From: Clostridia bacterium
GTDB taxonomy: Bacteria > Bacillota > Clostridia > Christensenellales > Borkfalkiaceae
Direction: 5' to 3'
Length of the DNA: 56,034 nucleotides
Assembly: GCA_017508485.1 (NCBI GenBank)
Contig: JAFVYV010000002.1
Span: 1 to 56,034, forward strand
Below, one piece after another: positions 48,083 through 56,034 of this stretch. The translations under genes and the position numbers were made by a program. The notes under the pieces were generated by a model. It did not search any database, was not told the origin of the DNA, and was given only the letters and a program-made list of their open reading frames with translations. Positions within the stretch are counted from its first letter, which is position 1; each line of letters begins with the position of its first letter.

Positions 48083-49234
48083 ATGAAAATTACGAACGAC
48101 TTAATTTATATAGGTGTAAACGACCACCAAATTGACCTATTTGAAGGTCAATATAAAGTAGAAAACGGTATGGCGTACAACTCATACCTACTACTTGATG
48201 AAAAGGTTGCAGTTTTTGACACGGTAGATAAAAACTTCAAAACAGAGTGGCTACAAAACTTAAAAACAGCATTAAACGGCAGAACACCAGACTATCTAAT
48301 AGTACAACATATGGAGCCAGACCACTCTGCAAATATTCTTAACTTTACAAAAGAATACAAAAACGCAGTAATCGTATCATCAAAACAAGCCTTCGTTATG
48401 ATGAAACAATTTTTCGGTACGGACTTTAGCGAAAATAGAATAGTAGTAGGCGATAACGACACGCTTGAACTTGGAAAGCACACCTTAAAGTTCATCACAG
48501 CCCCAATGGTACATTGGCCTGAAGTTATAATGACCTACGACTTAACTGATAAAACCTTCTTTTCAGCCGACGCATTTGGTAAGTTCGGTGCGTTAGATAT
48601 TGAAGAAGACTGGGCTTGTGAAGCAAGAAGATATTATATAGGAATTGTAGGAAAGTACGGTGTACAAGTACAAAACCTATTCAAAAAGGTTGCAGGGGTA
48701 GAAATAAATAGAATATGCCCACTCCACGGCCCTATTTTAACGGAAAATTTAGCCTACTACCTTGATTTATACAACACTTGGTCAAGTTATAAAACGGAAA
48801 GCGACGGGGTTCTAATCGCCTATACTTCCGTTTACGGCAACACCAAAAAAGCAGTTGAACTATTAAAAACTGAACTTGAAAGTTTAGGGGAAACGGTAGT
48901 GGTAGATGACCTTGCAAGATGCGATATGGCAGAAGCGGTTGAAGATGCGTTTAGATACGGCAAAATCGTGTTTGCTACAACCACTTATAATGGAGAAATT
49001 TTTCCGTTTATGAGAGAGTTTATCAATCACCTAACTGAAAGAAACTTCCAAAACAAAAAGGTTGCGTTTATTGAAAACGGCAGTTGGGCGCCAGTGGCAA
49101 CAAAGGTTATGAAAGGTATGCTTGAAAAGAGCAAAAACCTTGAATATTTAGAAACGGGTGTTAAAATTTTATCAGCCGTAAACGACGAAAATATAATTGA
49201 AATTAAAACTCTTTCAAAAGAGTTAACAAAATAA
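48083..49234 (+). CDS. Flavodiiron protein (FprA type)
   Basis: 383 aa. Metallo-beta-lactamase-like domain with the diiron ligands in HMEPDHSANI (H76, E78, D80, H81), APMVHWPEV and FSADAFG and CPLHGP, followed by a flavodoxin-like domain from about residue 250 (IAYTSVYGNTKKAVELL). It reduces O2 to water or NO to N2O, receiving electrons from rubredoxin, which is encoded 18 bp downstream. Same transcript as nrdD and the flavin reductase, so oxygen defence is tied to dNTP synthesis by the glycyl-radical enzyme. Confidence 0.94.
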   Translation: MKITNDLIYIGVNDHQIDLFEGQYKVENGMAYNSYLLLDEKVAVFDTVDKNFKTEWLQNLKTALNGRTPDYLIVQHMEPDHSANILNFTKEYKNAVIVSSKQAFVMMKQFFGTDFSENRIVVGDNDTLELGKHTLKFITAPMVHWPEVIMTYDLTDKTFFSADAFGKFGALDIEEDWACEARRYYIGIVGKYGVQVQNLFKKVAGVEINRICPLHGPILTENLAYYLDLYNTWSSYKTESDGVLIAYTSVYGNTKKAVELLKTELESLGETVVVDDLARCDMAEAVEDAFRYGKIVFATTTYNGEIFPFMREFINHLTERNFQNKKVAFIENGSWAPVATKVMKGMLEKSKNLEYLETGVKILSAVNDENIIEIKTLSKELTK

Positions 49235-49252
49235 TTAAAGGGGGATAAAATT

Positions 49253-49408
49253 ATGAAGTACGTATGCAACGTATGTGGCTGGGTATATGATGAAGCAACT
49301 GGTTATCCTGATGAAAATATAAAGGCAGGAACAAAGTTTGAAGACCTTCCACAAGACTTTACTTGTCCACTTTGCGGAGTAGGTAAAGACAGTTTTTCAG
49401 AAGAATAA
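49253..49408 (+). CDS. Rubredoxin
   Basis: 51 aa. The iron site is formed by CNVCG and CPLCG, with the typical [16 protein letters not shown] opening and the WVYD/FEDLP aromatic and acidic positions. Translated from GGGGG 9 bp upstream. Last gene of the operon; electron donor for the flavodiiron protein. Too short for many gene finders. Confidence 0.95.
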   Translation: MKYVCNVCGWVYDEATGYPDENIKAGTKFEDLPQDFTCPLCGVGKDSFSEE

Positions 49409-49416
49409 AAATTAAA

Positions 49417-49447
49417 AAAAGTCTTAAGTTTTTCTTAAGACTTTTTT
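49417..49447. terminator. Bidirectional intrinsic terminator
   Basis: AAAAGTCTTAAG-TTTTT-CTTAAGACTTTT, between the convergent rubredoxin and nrdG genes. Confidence 0.88.
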
Positions 49448-49459
49448 ATTTTTCATTTT

Positions 49460-50155
49460 TTAATATCCACGAAGTTCCACGTTTTTAACGTATTTAAGTA
49501 GAGTTTTCTTCATATTTTCAGCAATTTCAATAGGCACGGCTGAAAGCCAACCTTCGGCAATACACCCGTTTTTATCTTCAAATTTTTGTAGATAATAGTT
49601 ATCAACGCCTTGTACGATTTTACCAATCTTTTCAAAATCATTTTCATCGTGAAGTTCGTTTACAATAGTCGTTCTAAATTCAAACGGAATATTAGAAGAC
49701 TTCAAAATTTCAATAGAAGTTAACACGTTTTTAGTATCGTAATTATCAATTCCAACCGTCAAAGGGTACTTACAAGGGGAATTTTTAATATCCATAGCAA
49801 CGTAGTCAATCAACCCTTCATCAATAAGATTTTTCAAAACTTTAGGGTTAGAGCCGTTAGTATCAAGTTTAACAAGAAAACCTAAAGCCTTAATTTTAAC
49901 AATAAGGTCTTTTAAGTCCTTTTGAAGGGTAGGCTCTCCACCAGTAATACAAACGCCGTCAATAAGCCCTACACGAGTAGAAAGGAAAGAAAAAAGTTCT
50001 TCTTCCGTTATAACAGGTTGGTTTTCATAATCAACAACAAGCCCTTTGTTATGGCAAAAAGGACACAAAAAGTTGCACCTACCTAAAAACACGGTGGCGC
50101 AAGTTTTGCCCACTAAATCAACAAGTGATAGTTTTTCAAGTCCGTTAATAACCAT
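49460..50155 (-). CDS. nrdG: Anaerobic ribonucleotide reductase activating protein
   Basis: 231 aa radical SAM activase. Cluster motif C27-xxx-C31-xx-C34 (CNFLCPFCHN), GGEPTLQ for AdoMet binding, and the family end. It makes the glycyl radical on G665 of NrdD. It resembles the NrdG2-like (TIGR02495) group, slightly longer than E. coli NrdG. It is convergent with the nrdD operon and has its own promoter at 50174-50202 without NrdR boxes. Confidence 0.87.
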   Translation of the reverse strand: MVINGLEKLSLVDLVGKTCATVFLGRCNFLCPFCHNKGLVVDYENQPVITEEELFSFLSTRVGLIDGVCITGGEPTLQKDLKDLIVKIKALGFLVKLDTNGSNPKVLKNLIDEGLIDYVAMDIKNSPCKYPLTVGIDNYDTKNVLTSIEILKSSNIPFEFRTTIVNELHDENDFEKIGKIVQGVDNYYLQKFEDKNGCIAEGWLSAVPIEIAENMKKTLLKYVKNVELRGY

Positions 50156-50173
50156 ACTTACTCTCCTAAAAAC

Positions 50174-50202
50174 ATTTTAGCACCTATTAAAAGCAAAGTC
50201 AA
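50174..50202 (-). promoter_or_regulatory. Promoter of nrdG
   Basis: Minus-strand TTGACT, 17 bp, TAAAAT, 19 bp upstream of the start. Confidence 0.7.
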
Positions 50203-50207
50203 TAAAA

Positions 50208-50238
50208 AAAGGCGTAGCCTATTATAAGCCACGCCTTT
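50208..50238 (-). terminator. Intrinsic terminator of DUF5058/M20 operon
   Basis: Minus-strand AAAGGCGTGGC / GCTACGCCTTTTTTT just after the XRE gene. Confidence 0.85.
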
Positions 50239-50243
50239 AATTT

Positions 50244-50444
50244 TTAGTCTTTTATAAATTCTACGATATCTTCAATTTTACAATCCAAAAAAGAACAAAT
50301 TTTATCAAGTGTTTTCATTTCAATATTTTGGTTTGCTCTTAATCTGCGAATTGTTTTGCTATCAATACCACATTCTTCTCTAAGTTTATATGTGGAAATG
50401 CCCTTTTTATCCATTGTTAAAAATAATCTATCAAATTTAAACAT
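50244..50444 (-). CDS. XRE-family helix-turn-helix protein, YozG-like
   Basis: 66 aa. HTH_3-like domain (YKLREECGIDSKTIRRLRANQNIEMKTLDKICSFLDCKIEDIVEFI), ending at the family's usual border. Lies 18 bp after the M20 peptidase gene in the same direction; it is the last gene before a terminator. Probably a DNA-binding regulator, perhaps of the same operon. Confidence 0.8.
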   Translation of the reverse strand: MFKFDRLFLTMDKKGISTYKLREECGIDSKTIRRLRANQNIEMKTLDKICSFLDCKIEDIVEFIKD

Positions 50445-50461
50445 TTTTAATTTTTATTTAA

Positions 50462-51922
50462 TTAACATTGTTTAAGAACACGAATATAAAACTCAACGGC
50501 TTTATGAATATTTTCTATTCTAATTTTTTCATTATTGCCGTGAATACTTGCTCTTTCTTCAGTAGTTAAAGCCATCGCAGAAAAACGATAAACCTTATCA
50601 CTAACTCTGCCGTAATGACGAGAGTCAGAACATTGAACCATAAGGTAAGGGGAAACAAGCGTACCTTTCCAAGTAGATGCAACAGCCCTTTCAACCTTTT
50701 TGAATTCTTCACAGTTAGTTTCAGAAATTCTGCTAGGGTTAACACCTAAAAAGCCGGTAATTTCAATCTTATCGTTATCAACCCTTTCCTTAAGTCCGTC
50801 AATAACAGAATCAACGGTATCAAGTGGATTAATTCTTATGTTAGAAACAACCTTTGCTTCAGGTGGAATAACGTTAGCCGCATCACTACCAGTTGCTTGA
50901 GTAAAGGCAACGGTTGTTCTAAGTAATGCGTTCATTTCGCCACCCTTTTTCTTAGCCATACCGTTAAGCACACCCTTAAATAGCCATAAATTAGCAAAAA
51001 TCATACGATATAAAAAGTTAGAGTGTCTACCTAAAGTATCAAACATTTCGTTAACAGGTTTAGTTAAGTGGTACTTAAAAGGATTTTCTTCCACCTTAAG
51101 TACAGCCTTAGATAAACTAACGATAGGGGAATTAGGCTTAGGTGCAGAAGCGTGTCCACCTTGTGATTTAATTTTATATTCAACGTTCAAAAAGCCCTTT
51201 TCAGCAATACCGATAAGACCACAAGGCTCTTTAACACCAGGGAAAACGCCTTCAACAACAGCGCCACCTTCATCAATAACAAGCCCGATTTCAATATTGT
51301 TTTGTTCAAAATAATCAACAATAGTAGGGGCATCTTTGCCGTTAATTTCTTCCGTACCAGAAAAAGCAAAGTAAACGTCGTTATTAGGTGTAAATCCACG
51401 TTTAATAAGTTCTTCAGCAGAAGAAAGCACACCGTTTAAGGTAGCCTTAGTATCTAAAGTACCACGACCCCATAACACGCCCTCTTCAATAATGCCGTCA
51501 AAAGCAGGTTTTTCCCAATATTCTTCTAAAGCAGGAACAACGTCGTAGTGCGACATCATAACAGATGCAGGGCCAGGTTCTTTACCTTTCCATAAATAAA
51601 GTAGTCCACGACCAGGCATTTTAGTTAAAGTACAAACCTTATGAACGTTAGGGAAAAGGTTAGGGAGTAAGTTTACAAACTTTTCAAATTCAGCAGGGTC
51701 TTCAAGTTCACTGTTAGTATAAGAAACGGTTTTACACTTAACCATTTCTTGAAGTGATATAACAGATGCGTCCTTATCAAAATCTTCTTCATCAGTTAAA
51801 AGTTCTATATTGTCTTTAGGCTTAAAAGCAAAAGTTCTAATTAAAAGAACTAAAACAAAAATTACAATCAAGCCTAAAACAGCATATAGGATAATAAAAG
51901 GTAAGTCTAAATTTAAGTTCAT
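50462..51922 (-). CDS. M20-family metallopeptidase, PM20D1-like, membrane-anchored
   Basis: 486 aa. One N-terminal hydrophobic segment (about 10-30) leads to the zinc-binding blocks SHYDVVP, GRGTLDTK and GTEEI, and the later CSDSRHYG, all as in M20 carboxypeptidase/PM20D1 enzymes, with the lid domain in between. Such enzymes hydrolyse or form N-acyl amino acids or small peptides. Third gene of the transcript behind two transporter-like membrane proteins, suggesting cleavage of a substrate brought across the membrane. The orientation of the catalytic domain is not certain. Confidence 0.88.
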   Translation of the reverse strand: MNLNLDLPFIILYAVLGLIVIFVLVLLIRTFAFKPKDNIELLTDEEDFDKDASVISLQEMVKCKTVSYTNSELEDPAEFEKFVNLLPNLFPNVHKVCTLTKMPGRGLLYLWKGKEPGPASVMMSHYDVVPALEEYWEKPAFDGIIEEGVLWGRGTLDTKATLNGVLSSAEELIKRGFTPNNDVYFAFSGTEEINGKDAPTIVDYFEQNNIEIGLVIDEGGAVVEGVFPGVKEPCGLIGIAEKGFLNVEYKIKSQGGHASAPKPNSPIVSLSKAVLKVEENPFKYHLTKPVNEMFDTLGRHSNFLYRMIFANLWLFKGVLNGMAKKKGGEMNALLRTTVAFTQATGSDAANVIPPEAKVVSNIRINPLDTVDSVIDGLKERVDNDKIEITGFLGVNPSRISETNCEEFKKVERAVASTWKGTLVSPYLMVQCSDSRHYGRVSDKVYRFSAMALTTEERASIHGNNEKIRIENIHKAVEFYIRVLKQC

Positions 51923-51931
51923 TTCAATCTC

Positions 51932-52606
51932 CTAAATAATACCTTTTTTGTACATAATTCTTGCAACGATAATAGTAATAACAACGCTAACAGGTACCAT
52001 AATACCAACCGTACCAGAGTTAAGCGCAGGTATAGCGATAAATAGAATTAGCATTAACGCACAAGGCACAATGGCAAGTTTAACGTTTTTAGAAACGAAA
52101 ACAACACCAAGACCACCAAATAGTGCAGGAATAAGTTGTTTGAACGCAGGCTCAAGAACTGGTGAGTTAAGCACAGGCGTTAAAGGAACGATAGCGCAAA
52201 CACCAATTATAATGATAATAGTAGTAACTATGCTTGAAACGGCAATAGCAATTGTAGAAATAATTTCACCTTCTTCAGTAGTTGCTTTAACCCCAGCCTT
52301 TTCCATAGCGTCAAGCGCACAAGGAAGTTTAAGGTTAGAAATATTACCAGTAACGAAAGATAGGTAAGCGCCACCAGCACCAAGCATAGGAACGTAAGTG
52401 AAAATTTCAACAAGACCAACAGCCCAGTACATAGGAAGAACTGCAATTAAACCTTTACCTAAAGCAGTAAAGTTAGGTAAAACGTTAAATATAATACAAA
52501 GTAAAGTAGGGAATAGGATAATAATACCTAAAATAGAAAAGCCCCAAACTCTACCGTCACGGTGAACAGAATCTAAATAAGATAATTGTCTTCTTTCTCT
52601 TTTCAT
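51932..52606 (-). CDS. Membrane protein, partner of DUF5058 transporter
   Basis: 224 aa with about six hydrophobic segments and a short basic N-terminus (MKRERRQLSY). No known domain is obvious, but proteins like it sit next to DUF5058 members and M20 or amidohydrolase genes in clostridia. The 15-bp gap to the DUF5058 gene and 9 bp to the M20 gene indicate one operon. Probably a subunit of a two-component uptake system. Confidence 0.65.
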   Translation of the reverse strand: MKRERRQLSYLDSVHRDGRVWGFSILGIIILFPTLLCIIFNVLPNFTALGKGLIAVLPMYWAVGLVEIFTYVPMLGAGGAYLSFVTGNISNLKLPCALDAMEKAGVKATTEEGEIISTIAIAVSSIVTTIIIIIGVCAIVPLTPVLNSPVLEPAFKQLIPALFGGLGVVFVSKNVKLAIVPCALMLILFIAIPALNSGTVGIMVPVSVVITIIVARIMYKKGII

Positions 52607-52621
52607 AATTTTTACCCCCTT

Positions 52622-53356
52622 TTAACCTAACCAACTAGTAATAGGAATAGCAAGTGCCATACCAACGATTAAACTGATAGGCAATGCGTAATCTTTAAGC
52701 CACTTAAATCCGTTCTTCTTAGAAAGAATACCAAGCACGGCCATAACGATAGCAGACGCAAAGAAAACTAGTACAGGAATAAATCCAGTAAAGTCGCCCT
52801 TAAACGCTAAAGTAACGTCGCAGAAAACAAAACCTAAGAAAGCAGAAATCATACCCATAAACATAGCGTCTTGGAAAATTTCTCTCCAACGCTTATCTTT
52901 CTTTTCTAAAGTTTTCATACCGCTTTGAATTTTCTTTGTTAAAATAGGTGTTAAAATTAAACCTATCAAAATACCTAAAGTCATAACCCAAGCAACGGTA
53001 ACAAACGCTTCAGGTGCAGTAATTGTAATATCAGTACCAAGACCTAAAGCTTCTAGCGCTCTTTCAGCAGCGATAGATTCGTATGAAAGTGAACCTATAA
53101 CTGAAAGTCTAAGCCAAGGTAAAGCAATACCTAAACTCTTAGATAACGCAACAACACCTACTAAAATAGAAATAGCAGGGGCGATAGTAAAGATTGCAGC
53201 AGAGATTATAGTACTCTTAATTTTAGCCATTTCCATACCCTTTTCTTTAGCACGTTTAATTGCTCTAATAAGGAAGAATACAGATTGACCTAAAACTGCA
53301 AGGATAATAACGGCAACCATTACGAAAATAATGGGATGATTAACGCTAAATTCCAT
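52622..53356 (-). CDS. DUF5058 family membrane protein
   Basis: 244 aa with about seven hydrophobic segments; the motif area AAERALEALGLG and the arrangement fit DUF5058. First gene of a four-gene transcript (DUF5058, partner membrane protein, M20 peptidase, XRE). Together with its partner it resembles two-protein secondary transporters. Substrate could be a peptide or acylated amino acid given the peptidase, by context only. Confidence 0.72.
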   Translation of the reverse strand: MEFSVNHPIIFVMVAVIILAVLGQSVFFLIRAIKRAKEKGMEMAKIKSTIISAAIFTIAPAISILVGVVALSKSLGIALPWLRLSVIGSLSYESIAAERALEALGLGTDITITAPEAFVTVAWVMTLGILIGLILTPILTKKIQSGMKTLEKKDKRWREIFQDAMFMGMISAFLGFVFCDVTLAFKGDFTGFIPVLVFFASAIVMAVLGILSKKNGFKWLKDYALPISLIVGMALAIPITSWLG

Positions 53357-53407
53357 AATTTTATCTCCTTAAACAAAAAATTTTTATTTATATTTTATAT
53401 AAATAAA

Positions 53408-53436
53408 ATTATACCATAGTTAAACGGTAAAATCAA
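53408..53436 (-). promoter_or_regulatory. Promoter of DUF5058/M20 operon
   Basis: Minus-strand TTGATT, 17 bp, TATAAT, with AAGGAG before the ATG. Confidence 0.75.
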
Positions 53437-53482
53437 TAGGCAAAAAAGTTTTTTATACTTAAAATAACAATTTATTTTATCA

Positions 53483-53511
53483 TTGACAATAAATAAAAAA
53501 AGGAATATAAT
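53483..53511 (+). promoter_or_regulatory. Promoter of YwaF-like gene
   Basis: TTGACA, 17 bp, TATAAT, both consensus. Confidence 0.82.
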
Positions 53512-53543
53512 AAGTTAGTATTTTACAAAAGGAGAAAATATAA

Positions 53544-54248
53544 ATGACACCAAAGGTTTATGGAATAGAACATATTCTTTATATTGTAATAACTACGGCT
53601 TTAGCAGTTGCGTGTTTGCTTTTAACCAAAAAATTCGCAAAAAAAGAAAAGACTATAAATATTGTATTAAAATGTTTAGCCGGTTTACTTTTTATATCAA
53701 TAATAGCAAACAGGCTTTCACAAGTGTTTAGATACGATACCGTTAGATGGCATTTAATTATACCAGACAGTTTTTGTGGTATGACAAGTTTAGTGTTATC
53801 TTTAGCCGTTCTTTTAGGAAAAGACGACAACAACGTACTACACTTTGTATGGCTACTTGGCTTATTCGGTGGCATATCAACTGTAGCATATCCAAGTTTC
53901 GTAGGACAAAACGCATCTTTTTTCTATTTGCCAACAATCTCAGGTCTACTTCACCACAGTTTTTGCGCAACTTTAGTTGTAGGGCTACTAATGTTTAAGA
54001 AAATACGCATAACTTACAAAAAGTGGTATTGTACCTTATTCGGCTTTACTTGCTATTTAACTTTAGGCGCATTTTTAATGCAAACCTTTAATATGAATGA
54101 TGCTTTCCACATAGTAGAACCACTTTTAGGTGGAACACCTTTAACTGCTTGGGTAATGGCGCCAATCTATGCCGTTGTATACGCAATTATACTATTCGTA
54201 ATAGAATTCGTTAGAAAGAAAAAGTCACAAAAGAGGCAAACGGTATAA
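53544..54248 (+). CDS. YwaF/TMEM164-like integral membrane protein
   Basis: 234 aa, seven hydrophobic segments with a short basic C-terminal tail (RKKKSQKRQ). The pattern RWHLIIPDSFCGMTSLVLSLAVLLGKDD and LPTISGLLHHSFCATLVVGLL fits the YwaF (TIGR02206) family, related to eukaryotic TMEM164 acyltransferases. The conserved His and Cys residues in these segments may be functional. Monocistronic. Function unknown in bacteria. Confidence 0.75.
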   Translation: MTPKVYGIEHILYIVITTALAVACLLLTKKFAKKEKTINIVLKCLAGLLFISIIANRLSQVFRYDTVRWHLIIPDSFCGMTSLVLSLAVLLGKDDNNVLHFVWLLGLFGGISTVAYPSFVGQNASFFYLPTISGLLHHSFCATLVVGLLMFKKIRITYKKWYCTLFGFTCYLTLGAFLMQTFNMNDAFHIVEPLLGGTPLTAWVMAPIYAVVYAIILFVIEFVRKKKSQKRQTV

Positions 54249-54270
54249 AGAAAAACTAACAATAAAACAA

Positions 54271-54299
54271 AAAAGGACTGATTTTTCAGTCCTTTTTTT
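54271..54299. terminator. Bidirectional intrinsic terminator
   Basis: AAAAGGACTGA-TTTT-TCAGTCCTTTTTTT between convergent genes. Confidence 0.88.
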
Positions 54300-54315
54300 A
54301 ATATCGTTTTTTTAG

Positions 54316-54780
54316 TTAAAAGGTAATTAAAAATATTACAACGGCAATTACAACGATAAGTATAGGAAATGCTATTAAAAAATGTTTCTTCTTTTGAACT
54401 AATGCAAAAATAATTCCAGTAACAGCAACAAACCCACCTATTAAACACCAAATAAAATCTAAAAACATACCAATAATAGCCATAAGTATTCCACCACCAA
54501 GAAGAATAAAACCTAAAATGGAAAGGTTGCTACGGTGATTTTTATCGGTATTATTTTTAACTTCAACGTTAACGTCTTTAACTTCTTTTCCGGTTACTAT
54601 ATACTCAACGTTAGTTTGTAAAACTTTTGATAGTGCGATAAGATTAAAAGCATCAGGTGCACTAACGTCCGTTTCCCATTTAGAAACGGCTTGTCTTGAA
54701 ACGCCTAATTTATCGGCTAAATCTTCTTGTGAAAGACCTAAAGCCTTTCGTAATTCAGTAATTCTATTACCTATTGTCAT
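54316..54780 (-). CDS. XRE-family regulator with C-terminal membrane segments
   Basis: 154 aa. N-terminal HTH_3 domain (LRKALGLSQEDLADKLGVSRQAVSKWETD), a linker (60-85), then two or three hydrophobic segments (about 88-150). Membrane-attached XRE proteins of this layout are common in clostridia and may sense a membrane signal. GGAGAT precedes the ATG. Monocistronic; target unknown. Confidence 0.82.
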   Translation of the reverse strand: MTIGNRITELRKALGLSQEDLADKLGVSRQAVSKWETDVSAPDAFNLIALSKVLQTNVEYIVTGKEVKDVNVEVKNNTDKNHRSNLSILGFILLGGGILMAIIGMFLDFIWCLIGGFVAVTGIIFALVQKKKHFLIAFPILIVVIAVVIFLITF

Positions 54781-54924
54781 AATTTAATCTCCTTTTTGTT
54801 TTGATGGTTAAATTATACACCTAAAAAAACAGTCTTTTCCACCAAAAAACACGCAACTATAGTTTACATTTTGCATATATTTATTGCTTTTAGCCCTAAA
54901 TTTACAAAAAAAATGCAAAAAATC

Positions 54925-54960
54925 AAAAAAGGAACTGATATCCACCAGTCCTTTTCGTTT
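54925..54960 (-). terminator. Possible second terminator
   Basis: Minus-strand AAGGACTGG / TCAGTTCCTTTTTT hairpin, about 65 bp beyond the guaA terminator. Confidence 0.55.
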
Positions 54961-55000
54961 AGGTTTAACTTATAATCTGCCCGTAGGGCAATAATAACTA

Positions 55001-55027
55001 AAAAAATGCCCGAAGGCATTTTTTTTA
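55001..55027 (-). terminator. Intrinsic terminator of guaA
   Basis: Minus-strand AAATGCC-TTCG-GGCATTT with T-run, starting at the stop codon; a second GCCC/GGGC hairpin lies beyond at about 54978-54988. Confidence 0.8.
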
Positions 55028-56002
55028 TTCCCATTCAATAGTGCCAGATGGCTTTGGTGTAAAGTCAAATAACACTCTGTTAACGTTAGGAACTTCAGTA
55101 GTAATTCTTGCAGTAATCTTTTCTAAAACCTTAAAAGGAATAGGAGCAACTGTTGCAGTCATTGCGTCAACCGTGTTAACTGCACGAATAATTACAGGGT
55201 AAGCATAAGTTCTTTGGTCGTCTTTAACACCAACTGACTTAAAGTCAGGAACGGCAGTAAAGTATTGCCAAACCTTTCCTTCTAACTTTGCCTTTTTGAA
55301 TTCTTCTCTTAAAATAGCGTCAGATTCTCTAACGGCTTCAAGTCTATCTTTAGTGATAGCGCCAAGACATCTAACACCAAGACCAGGGCCAGGGAACGGT
55401 TGACGATAAACCATTTCATCAGGAAGACCAAGAGCCTTACCAACAAGTCTAACTTCATCTTTATATAAGAACTTGATAGGTTCAACAAGTTCAAACTTCA
55501 TATCATCAGGAAGACCACCAACGTTGTGGTGAGCCTTAACAGGACCACTTTCTAAAATATCAGGGTAAATAGTACCTTGTGCCAAGAAGTCAATACCTTC
55601 AAGTTTTCTTGCTTCTTCATCAAACACGTTAATAAATTCGCCACCGATAATTTTACGTTTCTTTTCAGGTTCAGAAACGCCTTCTAACTTAGATAAAAAA
55701 CGTTCTTCAGCGTCAACGTAAATTAAGTTAGCATCCATTTGGTTACGGAAAACTTCAACAACTTGTTCAGCTTCGCCTTTACGAAGAAGACCGTGGTTAA
55801 CGTGAACGCAAACAAGGTTTTTGCCAATTGCTTTAATAAGTAAAGCGGCAACTACAGAAGAGTCAACCCCACCAGATAAAGCAAGTAAAACCTTTTTATC
55901 TTTAACTTGTTCTTTAACGGCTTCAATTTCCTTTTCAGCAAAGGCTTTAGCCATTCTTAAATTTGTAATTCTTTTTAATGAGTCAGGACGAACGTTACTC
56001 AT
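55025..56002 (-). CDS. guaA: GMP synthase, ATP-pyrophosphatase subunit only
   Basis: 325 aa. The ATP-PPase P-loop is [11 protein letters not shown], followed by [39 protein letters not shown] and the C-terminal dimerisation domain ending GTIEWE: all of the standard GuaA synthetase portion that adenylates XMP and adds NH3. The N-terminal class I glutamine amidotransferase domain of usual bacterial GuaA (about 190 aa) is missing. The start is firm: AGGAGG lies 8 bp before the ATG. This is the archaeal-like split (GuaAb); the GATase may be encoded to the right of the window. Confidence 0.93.
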   Translation of the reverse strand: MSNVRPDSLKRITNLRMAKAFAEKEIEAVKEQVKDKKVLLALSGGVDSSVVAALLIKAIGKNLVCVHVNHGLLRKGEAEQVVEVFRNQMDANLIYVDAEERFLSKLEGVSEPEKKRKIIGGEFINVFDEEARKLEGIDFLAQGTIYPDILESGPVKAHHNVGGLPDDMKFELVEPIKFLYKDEVRLVGKALGLPDEMVYRQPFPGPGLGVRCLGAITKDRLEAVRESDAILREEFKKAKLEGKVWQYFTAVPDFKSVGVKDDQRTYAYPVIIRAVNTVDAMTATVAPIPFKVLEKITARITTEVPNVNRVLFDFTPKPSGTIEWE

Positions 56003-56034
56003 CTATGTAATCCTCCGAAAATAAAAATAAAATA

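Noticed and set aside
54167..54451. Minus-strand open frame spanning the terminator at 54271-54299
   Set aside because: It crosses the terminator and overlaps two convergent real genes.
1..56034. CRISPR array, tRNA genes, insertion sequences or prophage genes
   Set aside because: None was seen in reading both strands: no regular repeat-spacer pattern, no tRNA-like cloverleaf, no transposase, integrase or phage structural gene.

Overview
The window is about 56 kb of AT-rich DNA with dense, short-spaced operons, AGGAGG-type ribosome-binding sites and sigma-A-like promoters that nearly all have a 17-bp spacer. The gene content points to an anaerobic, Gram-positive clostridium (Bacillota), probably an uncultured, host-associated lineage. 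Evidence for this: large Bacillus-type SRP RNA, an Ile T-box upstream of ileS, an L27 with the Firmicutes N-terminal extension, lipoprotein and membrane-anchored surface proteins but no outer-membrane genes, class III ribonucleotide reductase, flavodiiron protein, rubredoxin, a ferredoxin-thioredoxin reductase subunit and LuxS. The lineage below class cannot be fixed from this sequence alone. No prophage, insertion sequence, CRISPR array or tRNA gene was seen.

Layout. 1-0.8 kb: end of a sensor kinase and its KdpE-type regulator. 0.95-4.05 kb: DUF6320/acyltransferase pair behind an unusual palindromic operator, a lipoprotein and a helical protein. 4.1-5.7 kb: L21 leader, rplU-rpmA (no prp between them) and an OGG-type glycosylase. 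5.8-7.5 kb: NifU-like/GGGtGRT pair. 7.55-9.84 kb: a self-contained module (structured RNA, zinc ribbon, SPFH-like membrane protein, small anchored protein) flanked by near-identical direct repeats. 9.9-17.4 kb: O-antigen-ligase-like protein, aminotransferase, tyrS, yigZ, recX, nnr and an orphan DNA methyltransferase in a tightly packed run. 17.4-24.8 kb: small regulators, a secreted phosphoesterase with a surface protein, an apparently SOS-controlled radical-SAM DNA-repair pair and a repeat lipoprotein. 24.9-30.3 kb: SRP RNA (minus), T-box, ileS, an rRNA methyltransferase and a pseudouridine synthase. 30.3-37.7 kb: flavoprotein, an independent minus-strand structured RNA, FTR-beta-like protein, phosphohexomutase, sugar-binding lipoprotein and another flavoprotein.

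37.7-44.6 kb: a Mn2+ (yybP-ykoY) riboswitch controlling a CNNM/CorC membrane protein; two DUF4185 (GH183-like) proteins; then arabinose-5-phosphate-isomerase-like SIS protein, ribokinase, luxS and mtnN in one operon behind a perfect 32-bp palindrome. 44.6-50.2 kb: two NrdR boxes, then an anaerobic ribonucleotide reductase carrying a fused C-terminal redoxin domain, a thioredoxin reductase that has lost the usual NADPH motifs, a flavodiiron protein and rubredoxin, with convergent nrdG. This cluster reads as a ferredoxin-driven, redoxin-coupled dNTP supply system. 50.2-56 kb: DUF5058-type two-protein transporter with M20 peptidase, YwaF-like protein, a membrane-attached XRE regulator and a GMP synthase that lacks the amidotransferase domain.

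The best leads for something undescribed are two structured RNAs with their own promoters and terminators (7655-7850 plus; 31832-32120 minus), the repeat-flanked SPFH module, the NrdD-redoxin/flavin-reductase operon and the DUF4185/pentose-phosphate neighbourhood.
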